In this document: one piece after another, positions 32,716 through 40,151 of the stretch | Layout of the letters: each line of letters opens with the position of its first letter | Position numbering within the stretch: the stretch's first letter is position 1 | From: Streptomyces sp. ISL-36 | GTDB taxonomy: Bacteria; Actinomycetota; Actinomycetes; Streptomycetales; Streptomycetaceae | Direction: 5' to 3' | DNA length: 53,987 nt | Assembly: GCF_018614205.1 (NCBI RefSeq) | Contig: NZ_JAGGOS010000138.1 | Span: 1 to 53,987 of the forward strand | The notes under the pieces: generated by a model | What the model saw: only the letters and a program-made list of their open reading frames with translations | Databases searched by the model: none | Told to the model about the DNA's origin: nothing | Translations under genes and position numbers: made by a program

Positions 32716-33726
32716 GTGACCGTCGTCGGGCCGTTCGGTCTTAGCGTGCGGGACCAGGCTCTCGAGGCCGATGTCCAGACCGGGTTGGCGGCCGTGGAGG
32801 CAGGTCTCCTCGACGCCACCAAGAGCGAGATCCCGTTCATCACGGAGGCCGCTCAGCATCTCGTCCTGGCCGGCGGCAAGCGCTTCAGGCCGCTGCTCGT
32901 GATGCTCGCCGCCCAGTTCGGTGACCCGTACGCGCCGGGTGTCGTGCCCTCGGCCGTCGTCGTCGAGCTCACCCACCTGGCCACGCTCTACCACGACGAC
33001 GTCATGGACGAGGCGGACGTGCGGCGCGGTGTCCCGAGCGCGAACGCCCGCTGGGACAACTCCATCGCCGTCCTCACGGGTGACTTCCTCTTCGCCCGCG
33101 CCTCGCACACACTGGCGGACCTCGGACCCGAGGCCGTACGGATCCAGTCGGAGGCGTTCGAACGCCTGGTCACCGGCCAGATCCTGGAGACCGCGGGCCC
33201 GCAGGGCGGCCGCGACCCGGTCGACCACTACCTCGACGTCCTCGGCGGCAAGACCGGCTCGCTCGTGGCCGTCTCCTGCCGCTTCGGCGCGATGATGTCC
33301 GGCGCGGACGAGAGCGTCGTCGACATCCTCACCCAGTACGGCGAGCGGCTCGGCGTCGCCTTCCAGCTCGCCGACGACGTCCTCGACATCGCCTCCGACT
33401 CCCACGAGTCCGGCAAGACCCCCGGCACCGACCTCCGTGAGGGCATCCCCACCCTCCCCGTACTCCATCTGCGGGCCGCCGCTGCGGCCCACGGGCGCCC
33501 GGAGGACGTGGAGCTGGTCGAGCTCATCGACGGCGGCCTCGGCGACGACGCACGGCACGCGGAGGCCCTGCGGCGGCTGCGGGTCCACCCGGCCCTGGAG
33601 CAGGCCCGGCGCGACACCGTGCGCTACGCCGAGGAGGCGCGCGCGATGCTGGCGCCGTTGCCCGAGGGGTACGCCAAGTCGGCCCTGGAGGAGCTGTGCG
33701 ACGCGGTGGTCCACCGCGCGGGCTAG
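32716..33726 (+). CDS. Long-chain trans-polyprenyl diphosphate synthase
   Basis: A 336-residue all-trans isoprenyl diphosphate synthase. The first Asp-rich motif is D94-D-V-M-D98 (YHDDVMDEADVRRG) and the second is D220-D-V-L-D224 (FQLADDVLD). GGKRFRPLL near residue 53 and the GKTGSLVAVSC segment are also typical. Small residues before the first Asp motif fit a long-chain product such as the nonaprenyl chain of MK-9. The menaquinone and complex I genes nearby suggest that it supplies the quinone side chain; this is inferred. GTG start with AGGAG 8 bp upstream. In mycobacteria a related synthase gene lies near menG and menJ, a similar grouping. Confidence 0.9.
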   Translation: MTVVGPFGLSVRDQALEADVQTGLAAVEAGLLDATKSEIPFITEAAQHLVLAGGKRFRPLLVMLAAQFGDPYAPGVVPSAVVVELTHLATLYHDDVMDEADVRRGVPSANARWDNSIAVLTGDFLFARASHTLADLGPEAVRIQSEAFERLVTGQILETAGPQGGRDPVDHYLDVLGGKTGSLVAVSCRFGAMMSGADESVVDILTQYGERLGVAFQLADDVLDIASDSHESGKTPGTDLREGIPTLPVLHLRAAAAAHGRPEDVELVELIDGGLGDDARHAEALRRLRVHPALEQARRDTVRYAEEARAMLAPLPEGYAKSALEELCDAVVHRAG

Positions 33727-33842
33727 GGGGCCTCAGGGTTCCGTCATCCCGTAGCAGTACGTGAGGTTGAGCCCGGAGTCTGACGATTCCTTACCGCCGC
33801 TTTGGTCTGATGGAGTCATCGACCACGGAGGTAGGACAGACC

Positions 33843-35039
33843 ATGGCACCGAACGACAGCACGGACAGCACGCAGACGACCCGACGCAAGGCGAGCCGCT
33901 ACGTCGTCCCGGTCGCGGTGGCCGGAGTGGCCGCCGCGACGATCGGGCTCGTCCCGGCCCTGGCGGCGTCCGGTGACCCGGAGCTGCCGAAGATCACGGC
34001 CCAGCAGCTCATCGAGAAGATCGCCGCTTCGGACACCCAGACGCTCTCCGGCACGGTGAAGATCAGCACGGACCTCGGGCTGCCGTCGCTGGCCGGCCTC
34101 GCGGGCGGCCTCGGCGGGGATTCCTCGACCTCCTCGGCCGACCCGCAGGACAAGCTGACGGAGCTGGTCTCCGGCACGCACACGCTGCGCGTCGCCGCCG
34201 ACGGCCCGGAGAAGCAGAAGTTGACCATCCTGGACGGCTCGGACGAGTACAGCCTGATCCACAACGGCGACGACGTCTGGGGCTACGACAGCAAGTCGAA
34301 CGAGGCCTTCCACGAGAAGGCGGACGAGGCCGACGGGCCGAAGGGCGAGAAGCGCGAGAAGCCCGAGAAGCTTCCGAGCACCCCGAAGGAGATGGCGGAC
34401 GAGATCCTGAAGGCCGCCGGCGACACGACGTCGATCACGGTGGGCGGGACCGCGCGGGTCGCGGGCAGGGACGCGTACCAGCTCGTCATCGAGCCGAAGC
34501 AGAGCGGCTCGACCGTCGAGTCGGTGAAGGTGGCGGTGGACGCCGAGAACGGCGTGCCGCTGAAGTTCACCCTGTCCTCGACGGCGGGCGGGAAGCCCGT
34601 GGTCGACGCCGGCTTCACGAAGGTCGACTTCGGCAGGCCCGCGGCGTCCACGTTCGACTTCACGGCGCCCAAGGGCGCGAAGGTGACCGAGGGCGCGGCG
34701 GAGGAGAAGGCCCCCGAGGACTTCGAGAAGGCCCCCGAGAACTTCGAGAAGGAGTTCGGCCAGGGGCTGGAGGGCTTCGGCGGCCTGAACGTCATCGGCG
34801 AGGGCTGGACGACGATCGCGAAGCTGGACACCGGCGCCCCGGCCCCGAAGACCGACGAGGCCCCGGCGGAGGTCAAGGGCTTCCTGGACTCGCTCGGCGA
34901 CAAGGTCAGCGGAAAGTTCGGCTCGGGCACGGTCTTCAAGACCAAGCTCGTCAACGCCCTGCTGACGGACGACGGCAAGGTCTACGTCGGCGCGGTCACC
35001 CAGGACGCTCTGGTGGACGCGGCGAACGCCGGCAAGTAG
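33843..35039 (+). CDS. Exported LolA/RseB-like protein
   Basis: A 398-residue protein with an N-terminal membrane anchor or signal (RYVVPVAVAGVAAATIGLVPALAA). The rest has the half-barrel strand pattern of the LolA/RseB fold: AQQLIEKIAASDTQTLSGTV at the start, HTLRVAADGPEKQKLTILDG, then GRDAYQLVIEPKQSGSTVES with VDAENGVPLKF. It ends with an acidic insert carrying a short duplication (APEDFEKAPENFEKEFG, about residues 295-311) and a terminal domain. Actinobacteria have no outer-membrane Lol system; related proteins carry or sense lipids or lipoproteins at the membrane. ATG at 33843 is preferred over one at 33810 because GGAGGT (33827-33832) is spaced correctly before it. A 14-bp-stem terminator follows. 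Confidence 0.78.
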   Translation: MAPNDSTDSTQTTRRKASRYVVPVAVAGVAAATIGLVPALAASGDPELPKITAQQLIEKIAASDTQTLSGTVKISTDLGLPSLAGLAGGLGGDSSTSSADPQDKLTELVSGTHTLRVAADGPEKQKLTILDGSDEYSLIHNGDDVWGYDSKSNEAFHEKADEADGPKGEKREKPEKLPSTPKEMADEILKAAGDTTSITVGGTARVAGRDAYQLVIEPKQSGSTVESVKVAVDAENGVPLKFTLSSTAGGKPVVDAGFTKVDFGRPAASTFDFTAPKGAKVTEGAAEEKAPEDFEKAPENFEKEFGQGLEGFGGLNVIGEGWTTIAKLDTGAPAPKTDEAPAEVKGFLDSLGDKVSGKFGSGTVFKTKLVNALLTDDGKVYVGAVTQDALVDAANAGK

Positions 35040-35046
35040 GTGGGTG

Positions 35047-35086
35047 CCCGGGTGGGTCGGGGCTGGATGTCACCGACCCACCCGGG
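35047..35086. terminator. Bidirectional terminator hairpin
   Basis: Perfect 14-bp arms at 35047-35060 and 35073-35086 (CCCGGGTGGGTCGG and its complement) flank a 12-nt loop, between the convergent LolA-like and M28 genes. Confidence 0.9.
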
Positions 35087-35109
35087 AGTTCTTCGCGCGG
35101 TCTCCAGGC

Positions 35110-36417
35110 TCAGAACGTGAGCTTGAAGCCGCTGATGTAGCCGGTGTCCTGGGCGGCCTTGTCCTGGGCCCGCAGCTTCCAGGCGCCGTTGGCGACCTCG
35201 CTGGATGCGTTCACCGTGTAGGTCGTCTGGATGTTGTCGGCCGAGTCGGAGGACGAGAACGGCTTCAGGTTGTAGACCGAGCCGTCCGGGGCCACCAGGT
35301 CGACGACCACGTCACCGCGCCAGGTGTGGACGATGTCCACGCCCACCTTGAGGGTGGCGGGCGCGTTGCCGGGGATGCCGGTGACGTTGACCGTGGAGGT
35401 CACCGCGGCGCCGTTGTCCGGGATGGACACGTCGGCGGTGTTCTCGAAGACCTGGCCGGGCGGCGTCGTCGTACCGGCCGACAGGCTCCAGATCGCGTGG
35501 GCGACGGCGTCGCTGTTGCGGTCCAGGGCGGTGTCGTTGATGTTCGCGGTCGTGTCGCAGGAGGAGTGGTAGCAGCGGTCGAAGGCCGTGGCCGTGCCGC
35601 CCCACTTCTGGACCTGCGCACTGGTCTTCACCCGGCTGGCGCCGGTGAACAGGCCGCCGACCGGTATGCCGACGTTCTTGAACGAGGCGTGGTCGGATCG
35701 GCCGTCGCCCTCGGTCTCGATCTCGGTGGGCACGCCGATGCCGGCGAAGTAGCTCTTGAAGGTCTGCTCGATCGTGGGGTCGTCGTCGTAGACGAAGTAA
35801 CCGGGGTTCGGCGACCCGATCATGTCGAAGTTCAGATAGCCGGAGAACTTCGCCCGCTCGGTGGTGGGCAGTTGGCTGACGTAGTACTTCGATCCGACGA
35901 GCCCGAGCTCCTCGGCACCCCACCACCCGAAGCGCAGGTGCTTGGCGGGCTGGAGGCCGGCCCGGGAGACGGCGAGCGCGGTCTCCAGAACGGCAGCCGA
36001 ACCGGAGCCGTTGTCGTTGATGCCGGCGCCCGAGGAGACGGAGTCGAGGTGGGCGCCCGCCATGAGGACCTGGTTGGGGTCGCCGCCGGGCCAGTCGGCT
36101 ATCAGGTTGTAGCCGGTGGCGCCGCTGGAGGTGAACTGCTGGACGGAGGTGGTGAACCCGGCCGCGTCCAGCTTGGCCTTCACGAAGTCGATGGACGCCT
36201 TGTAGCCGGGGCGTCCGTGGGCGCGGTTGCCGCCGTTGGCGTTGGCGATCGCCTGAAGGTCGGTCAAGTGCTGCTTGACGTTGGCCAGCGGGATGTCGGG
36301 CGCGGCGGCCGCGGCCGACTGCGGCTGCGCGGTGGCGGCGGGCGCGACACCGGCCAGGAGTCCGGCGAGTGCGATACCGGCGACCGCGGTGGCGCGTCTG
36401 GGAACGGAGAGCTTCAT
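35110..36417 (-). CDS. Secreted M28 zinc aminopeptidase with C-terminal P domain
   Basis: A 435-residue exported enzyme closely resembling Streptomyces griseus aminopeptidase S. The signal peptide (residues 1-30, ending AATA) is followed by the M28 catalytic domain. Zinc ligands and catalytic residues are visible: H123 and D125 (GAHLDS), D135 (GINDNGSGS), E169-E170 (WWGAEELGLVG), D198 (LNFDMIGS) and H284 in CYHSSCDT, with its flanking disulfide cysteines. Residues about 315-435 form a proprotein-convertase-type P domain (beta sandwich: VSIPDNGAAVTSTVNVTG ... HTWRGDVVVDLVAPDG). It removes N-terminal hydrophobic residues from peptides outside the cell. ATG at 36417. The arginase-family gene lies upstream on the same strand, 239 bp away. 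Confidence 0.94.
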   Translation of the reverse strand: MKLSVPRRATAVAGIALAGLLAGVAPAATAQPQSAAAAAPDIPLANVKQHLTDLQAIANANGGNRAHGRPGYKASIDFVKAKLDAAGFTTSVQQFTSSGATGYNLIADWPGGDPNQVLMAGAHLDSVSSGAGINDNGSGSAAVLETALAVSRAGLQPAKHLRFGWWGAEELGLVGSKYYVSQLPTTERAKFSGYLNFDMIGSPNPGYFVYDDDPTIEQTFKSYFAGIGVPTEIETEGDGRSDHASFKNVGIPVGGLFTGASRVKTSAQVQKWGGTATAFDRCYHSSCDTTANINDTALDRNSDAVAHAIWSLSAGTTTPPGQVFENTADVSIPDNGAAVTSTVNVTGIPGNAPATLKVGVDIVHTWRGDVVVDLVAPDGSVYNLKPFSSSDSADNIQTTYTVNASSEVANGAWKLRAQDKAAQDTGYISGFKLTF

Positions 36418-36656
36418 GTGGGGGCTCCGGATTCCGAACTGGGGATGGGACGGAACGTGCGAGACGCCCCGCGGCGTGGGTGCCACGAGGCGCTGGAGCT
36501 GTGCGTGGTGCGATGGTGCGACGAACGGTTGTGCGTGCTGAATGTTCAGCGAGAGTTTGATTCCCCGTCAAGAGCGGAAACCGGTCAGGCGCGTTCGCTC
36601 ACCGGACGCGTTCGGCCGGTCATCCCTCGGTCGTGCCCCGGTTCCCCGCTCGTTCC

Positions 36657-37544
36657 TCAGTCGTCCCCACCGCTCATTCCCCGGCCGAGGCACTCGACCA
36701 GACGGGTGGCCATCGCCCCTTCGGGGTCGAGACGGGGGTTGAAGATGGTGACATCGAGACCCCGGGCCCGTTCGTCGGCCAGTGCCGTCCGCAGGACGCT
36801 CTCCAGTTCCTCCCAGGTCAGCCCGCCGGGCAGGCGGTAGTCGACGGCCGGCATGAGGGCGGCGTCCAGGATGTCGACATCGAGATGGACCCAGAACCCG
36901 GCGCTGCCGTCGGCGGTGAGATGACCGACCGCCCGGCGCGCCGCCGCGGCGGCACCCACCGCGCGCACCGCGTCGAGGCCGATGGCGCGCAGCCGCGGCG
37001 GCAGGGGCTGCATCCCGGCCTCGGCCGACTCGGCGGTGTCGCGGAAGCCGAAGGCGACGACGTCCTCGTCGCGCAGCAGCGGGCCGCGGCCTTCGAGGTC
37101 GGTCAGGAGCCGCGGGCCACGGCCCGTGGCGAGTGCGAGTTCCATCGAGGCCGCCTCGCCGGTCGGCTCCGCCGACGGCTGGTAGAAGTCGGTGTGTCCG
37201 TCGAGGAACAGCAGGCCGTGGCGTCCGCGGCGGCGCAGGGCGAGGAGGCTGCCGAGCAGGATGCTGCAGTCACCGCCCAGGACCACGGGGAACCGGCCAC
37301 GGCCGAGGACGCCGTCCACCACGTCGGCCAGATCGACGGAGTACCGCGCGATGCCCTCGGGGTTGAGGATCCCGGTCTCCTCGTCGCGCCGCGGATCGTA
37401 GGCGGGCGCTTCCACCCGGCCGGCCCGCACCGCCCCGAGACGCGCCGCCAGTCCGGCGTCGAGCAGAGCCGTCGGCAGCTCCTGGACGCCCGACGGCCGC
37501 AGCCCGAGCACGGACGGCGCCTCGATGATCGCCGGTTCCCGCAC
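36657..37544 (-). CDS. Arginase/agmatinase-family protein
   Basis: A 295-residue ureohydrolase-fold protein. Metal-ligand motifs are recognisable but shifted from the classic set: GGDC93S in place of GGDHS, D115-G-H117-T-D119 for DAHxD, and D222-V-D224-xx-D227 (HLDVDILD) for SxDxDxxDP. The Cys in the first motif occurs in some bacterial arginase-like proteins and leaves one metal site altered, so the substrate cannot be assumed to be arginine. The GTG start at 37544 is chosen because AAGAGG lies upstream and sequence before it is not conserved and enters a repeat array. It is in the same orientation as the M28 gene but 239 bp away. Confidence 0.82.
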   Translation of the reverse strand: MREPAIIEAPSVLGLRPSGVQELPTALLDAGLAARLGAVRAGRVEAPAYDPRRDEETGILNPEGIARYSVDLADVVDGVLGRGRFPVVLGGDCSILLGSLLALRRRGRHGLLFLDGHTDFYQPSAEPTGEAASMELALATGRGPRLLTDLEGRGPLLRDEDVVAFGFRDTAESAEAGMQPLPPRLRAIGLDAVRAVGAAAAARRAVGHLTADGSAGFWVHLDVDILDAALMPAVDYRLPGGLTWEELESVLRTALADERARGLDVTIFNPRLDPEGAMATRLVECLGRGMSGGDD

Positions 37545-37663
37545 GCCACCACCACCTCTTCGGACGATCGCGGATCCCCGGGTGCGCGGTCCCGCGGAGC
37601 GGACGATACGCGGCGTCGAGGACGGGTCCGAGCGCCGCGGTGGGGCGGCGCCCGATTGCCACG

Positions 37664-37890
37664 TCCGATCACCATGTCCGATCAGCCGGCGCCGATCACC
37701 ACGTCCGAACACCGGCGTCGATCGCCGGCGCCCGTCACCGGCTCCGACCAGCACCGGCTCCGACCGGCACCGGCTCCGACCGGCACCGGCTCCGACCAGC
37801 ACCGGCTCCGACCGGCACGTCCGATCAGCGCGTCCGTTCGCGATGTCCGGTCACCAATCCGATCACCCCGTCCGATCGCCATGTCCGAAT
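37664..37890. repeat. Degenerate 13-bp tandem array with a perfect 16-bp core
   Basis: TCCG-centred units recur about every 13 bp (core TCCGATCACCA, e.g. at 37664, 37677, 37704, 37820, 37833, 37846, 37858, 37871, 37884). In the middle, 37736-37815 is five copies of a 16-bp unit, CACCGGCTCCGACCRG. Neither period is a multiple of 3, so it is non-coding. It fills the 386-bp gap between the divergent arginase-family and DUF1203 genes. Unlike CRISPR, there are no unique spacers. Confidence 0.85.
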
Positions 37891-37930
37891 CCCGCCAGCG
37901 GCGCCGTCGCGCGCGCGTGAGCCTGGGGGC

Positions 37931-38434
37931 ATGACCACGTACACCGCACGCGCCATCGACCCCGCCGCGCTCGCCGAGCTCCGCCTCCGCGACGACGCGG
38001 GCCGCCCCTGTCTCCCGTACGTCGACGACGAGGGCGGAGACCCGCTGCGCTGCTGTCTGCGGCCCGTCCGCCCCGGAGAGCGGATCGCTCTCGTCTCGTA
38101 CGCCCCGCTGCGCCGCTGGGCGGCCGCGACCGGTGCCGAGCCGGGCGCGTACGACGAGCAGGGGCCGGTCTTCATCCACGCGGAGGAGTGCGAGGGGCCG
38201 GCGGACCCGGAGTCGTACCCCTTCGCGCGACCCGGCGCCCTGCGGGTCCTGCGCCGTTACAGCGCCGAGGGCCGCATCGTCGGCGGCCGCCTGCTGGAGA
38301 TCCCGGAGGCGGCGACCGAGGGGTTCGACACGGCGTTCGCGGAGGCCTTCACCGATCCCGAGGTGGCCCTGGTGCACGTCAGGGCGGTCGGGTACGGCTG
38401 CTTCCACTACGAGGTCCGCCGGAACGGGAGCTGA
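37931..38434 (+). CDS. DUF1203 family protein
   Basis: A 167-residue cytoplasmic protein matching the DUF1203 pattern: PCLPYVDDEGGDPLRCCLRP, PGERIALVSYAPL, GPVFIHAEECEG and a C-terminal VALVHVRAVGYGCFHYEV. The paired cysteines and the His/Glu/Cys of HAEEC suggest a metal or redox site, but no function is established for the family. ATG start at 37931 immediately after the repeat array. It is convergent with the VOC gene, with 40 bp between stops. Confidence 0.8.
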   Translation: MTTYTARAIDPAALAELRLRDDAGRPCLPYVDDEGGDPLRCCLRPVRPGERIALVSYAPLRRWAAATGAEPGAYDEQGPVFIHAEECEGPADPESYPFARPGALRVLRRYSAEGRIVGGRLLEIPEAATEGFDTAFAEAFTDPEVALVHVRAVGYGCFHYEVRRNGS

Positions 38435-38474
38435 GCCGGGCACGGCGGGGCAGGGCTCAGCAGCCGGGCACGGC

Positions 38475-38927
38475 TCACTGCACGCAGAACTCGTTGCCCT
38501 CCGGGTCCGTCATGACCACCCACTCGCCGCCTTGTTCGGCGACCCGGCGCAGGACGGAGGCGCCCAGAGTCTCCAGCCGCTCCACCTCCGCCTCGCGCTC
38601 GCCCGGCGCGGCGTGGACGTCCAGATGGAGGCGGTTCTTGACCGTCTTCTTCTCCGGGACGCGCTGGAAGAGGAGCCGGCGGCCGAGCCCCATGCCGGTC
38701 TCCTCCTGGTACGGGTCGTCCGGATGGCGGACGGCGGCCAGATCGCGCCAGGCGAGCCGGTCGGAGACCGTCAGGGTCGCCTCCGGCGGAGCGGCCCCGA
38801 GCCCGAGGAGGCGCTCGATCAGCGCGCTGTGGTCCTCCTCCTCGTAGCCGAGGGCCCGGGCCCAGAAGGCGGCCTGGGCGTGCGGGTCGGTGCAGTCGAT
38901 CACGAGCTTCCAATGGAGCGGTGTCAT
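38475..38927 (-). CDS. VOC-superfamily (glyoxalase-like) protein
   Basis: A 150-residue protein with two beta-alpha-beta-beta-beta modules. LHWKLVIDCTDPHAQAAFWARALGYE starts the first; RLHLDVHAAPGEREAEVERLETLGA and VMTDPEGNEFCVQ form the second. The DPEGNEF/C ending and HLDV are typical of the Glyoxalase_6 group, often of unknown substrate. ATG at 38927 lies 7 nt from a TATAAG -10 element, predicting a leaderless mRNA. It is divergent from the CGNR gene with only 21 bp between starts, so the two are likely controlled together. Confidence 0.85.
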   Translation of the reverse strand: MTPLHWKLVIDCTDPHAQAAFWARALGYEEEDHSALIERLLGLGAAPPEATLTVSDRLAWRDLAAVRHPDDPYQEETGMGLGRRLLFQRVPEKKTVKNRLHLDVHAAPGEREAEVERLETLGASVLRRVAEQGGEWVVMTDPEGNEFCVQ

Positions 38928-38934
38928 GTAACCA

Positions 38935-38942
38935 CTTATACT
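38935..38942. promoter_or_regulatory. Overlapping divergent -10 elements of the VOC and CGNR genes
   Basis: On the plus strand TATACT (38937-38942) lies 6 bp before a GTG (38949) and 9 bp before ATG (38952). On the minus strand TATAAG (38940-38935) lies 7 nt before the VOC ATG. Both transcripts would be leaderless or nearly so. The whole gap is an imperfect palindrome, AACCA-CTTATAC-TGGTT. Confidence 0.5.
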
Positions 38943-38951
38943 GGTTGCGTG

Positions 38952-39560
38952 ATGCGGGACACAACGGGAATGGCCCTGAAGCACCTGGACGGGCAGTCGT
39001 TCCGCTTCGACGCGGGCGCCCTCTGCCTGGAGTTGCTCCTCACCGGCGGCCCTGGACCGGTGGCCTCGCGCTACGAAGTCCTCGATGCGGCCGAGGGCCT
39101 CCTCGACTGGGTCCGGCGGTGCCGGCTCGCGCCCGGGCTCGACATCACCGTCACGGCGGCCGAGCTCACGCGGGTCCGGGAGGTCCGGGACGCGCTGTGG
39201 CGGCTGGCGTCCGCCCGGGCGTACGGGCGGGCCCTCGCGCCGGAGGACGTCGAGACCGTCAACGAGGCCGCCGCCCACCCGCCGCTCGTGGGCCGGTTCA
39301 CCGTGGCCGGCGCGCGGGCCTGGGCGCCGGGTGCCACCGCGACCGCCCTGCTCTCGACCGTCGCCCGCGACGCGATCGAGCTGTTCACCGGCGCGTACGC
39401 CGACCGGATCCGCGTCTGCGGCTCCGACCACTGCGCGCTGCTGTTCGTGGACACCTCCCGCCCCGGGCGCCGCCGCTGGTGCTCCATGGAGAGGTGCGGC
39501 AACCGCCACAAGGTGCGGGCGCACCGGGCCCGTACGCACACGGAGCGGGAAGCCCCCTGA
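38952..39560 (+). CDS. CGNR zinc-finger regulator (ABATE domain)
   Basis: A 202-residue protein. The N-terminal ABATE-type helical domain (FRFDAGALCLELLLTGG ... ALWRLASARAYGRAL) binds an unknown ligand in this family. The C-terminal CGNR zinc finger has C in RVCGSDHCALLFVD followed by RRRWCSMERCGNRHKV, giving C-x4-C and C-x4-C ligand pairs and a basic DNA-binding tail. Such proteins are probable transcription regulators. Start is ATG at 38952, or GTG at 38949 if the mRNA is leaderless. It is divergent from, and likely a regulator of, the VOC gene. Confidence 0.87.
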   Translation: MRDTTGMALKHLDGQSFRFDAGALCLELLLTGGPGPVASRYEVLDAAEGLLDWVRRCRLAPGLDITVTAAELTRVREVRDALWRLASARAYGRALAPEDVETVNEAAAHPPLVGRFTVAGARAWAPGATATALLSTVARDAIELFTGAYADRIRVCGSDHCALLFVDTSRPGRRRWCSMERCGNRHKVRAHRARTHTEREAP

Positions 39561-39577
39561 CCCGCGGGCGGCGGCGG

Positions 39578-40048
39578 TCAGGTCGTCAGAGCCGCCTCCG
39601 ACTCCGCCCTCTCGCGGGCGTCGTACGCCTCCCGTGCCGCCGCGATCTCGTTCTGGTGCCGCTCCGTCCAGGTCACCAGCGAACGGATCGTCGTGTGCAA
39701 GGTCCCGCCCAGCGGCGTCAGTTCGTAATCCACCCGCGGCGGCACCACCGGATGCACCGTCCGCTTCACCAGGCCGTCCCGCTCCAGCTGCCGCAGCGTG
39801 ACCGTCAGCATCCGCTGGCTGATCCCGTCGATCTCCCGCCGCAGCTCCGAGAAGCGCAGCTTGCGCCGGTCGAGCAGGGCGATGACCAGCAGCGACCACT
39901 TGTCGGCGACCCGGTCGAGGATCTGCCGTACCTCGCAGTCCTCCCGGGTGTCCCACTGGAAGGGGTCCGTGTCCCCACCGTCTCCGTCGTGCCCGGCGCC
40001 GTAGGTCACTTCGCAGTGACTCGGTGACTTCGAAGTGCCTTCTTCCAT
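39578..40048 (-). CDS. HxlR-family transcriptional regulator
   Basis: A 156-residue winged-helix regulator. After an acidic N-terminus of about 40 residues comes the HxlR pattern: WDTREDCEVRQILDRVADKW, LRFSELRREIDGISQRMLTVTLRQLERDGLV, HPVVPPRVDYELTPLG. The single Cys in the leading segment is where thiol- or aldehyde-sensing HxlR proteins respond, so redox or electrophile sensing is possible. ATG start at 40048. It is divergent from the MFS exporter gene with an inverted repeat between them, so it probably represses the exporter. Confidence 0.88.
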   Translation of the reverse strand: MEEGTSKSPSHCEVTYGAGHDGDGGDTDPFQWDTREDCEVRQILDRVADKWSLLVIALLDRRKLRFSELRREIDGISQRMLTVTLRQLERDGLVKRTVHPVVPPRVDYELTPLGGTLHTTIRSLVTWTERHQNEIAAAREAYDARERAESEAALTT

Positions 40049-40074
40049 GGCACCCGATGCTGCCGCAGGATGCA

Positions 40075-40116
40075 GGTGGTTACAAGAGGGAACCGACCCT
40101 CCGGCCGGTAACCGCC
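40075..40116. promoter_or_regulatory. Inverted repeat in the HxlR-MFS divergent gap
   Basis: GGTGGTTAC (40075-40083) and GTAACCGCC (40108-40116) are inverted with one mismatch, separated by 24 bp, in a 103-bp gap. It is a candidate operator for the HxlR protein. A second palindrome, ACTTCGAAGT (40027-40036), lies in the first codons of the regulator. Confidence 0.45.
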
Positions 40117-40151
40117 CTTCGCTCTTCGCCCTTCTTGCCCTGGAGACAGCT

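Noticed and set aside
37664..37890. CRISPR array
   Set aside because: Units are directly adjacent with no unique spacers of constant length, and there are no cas genes.
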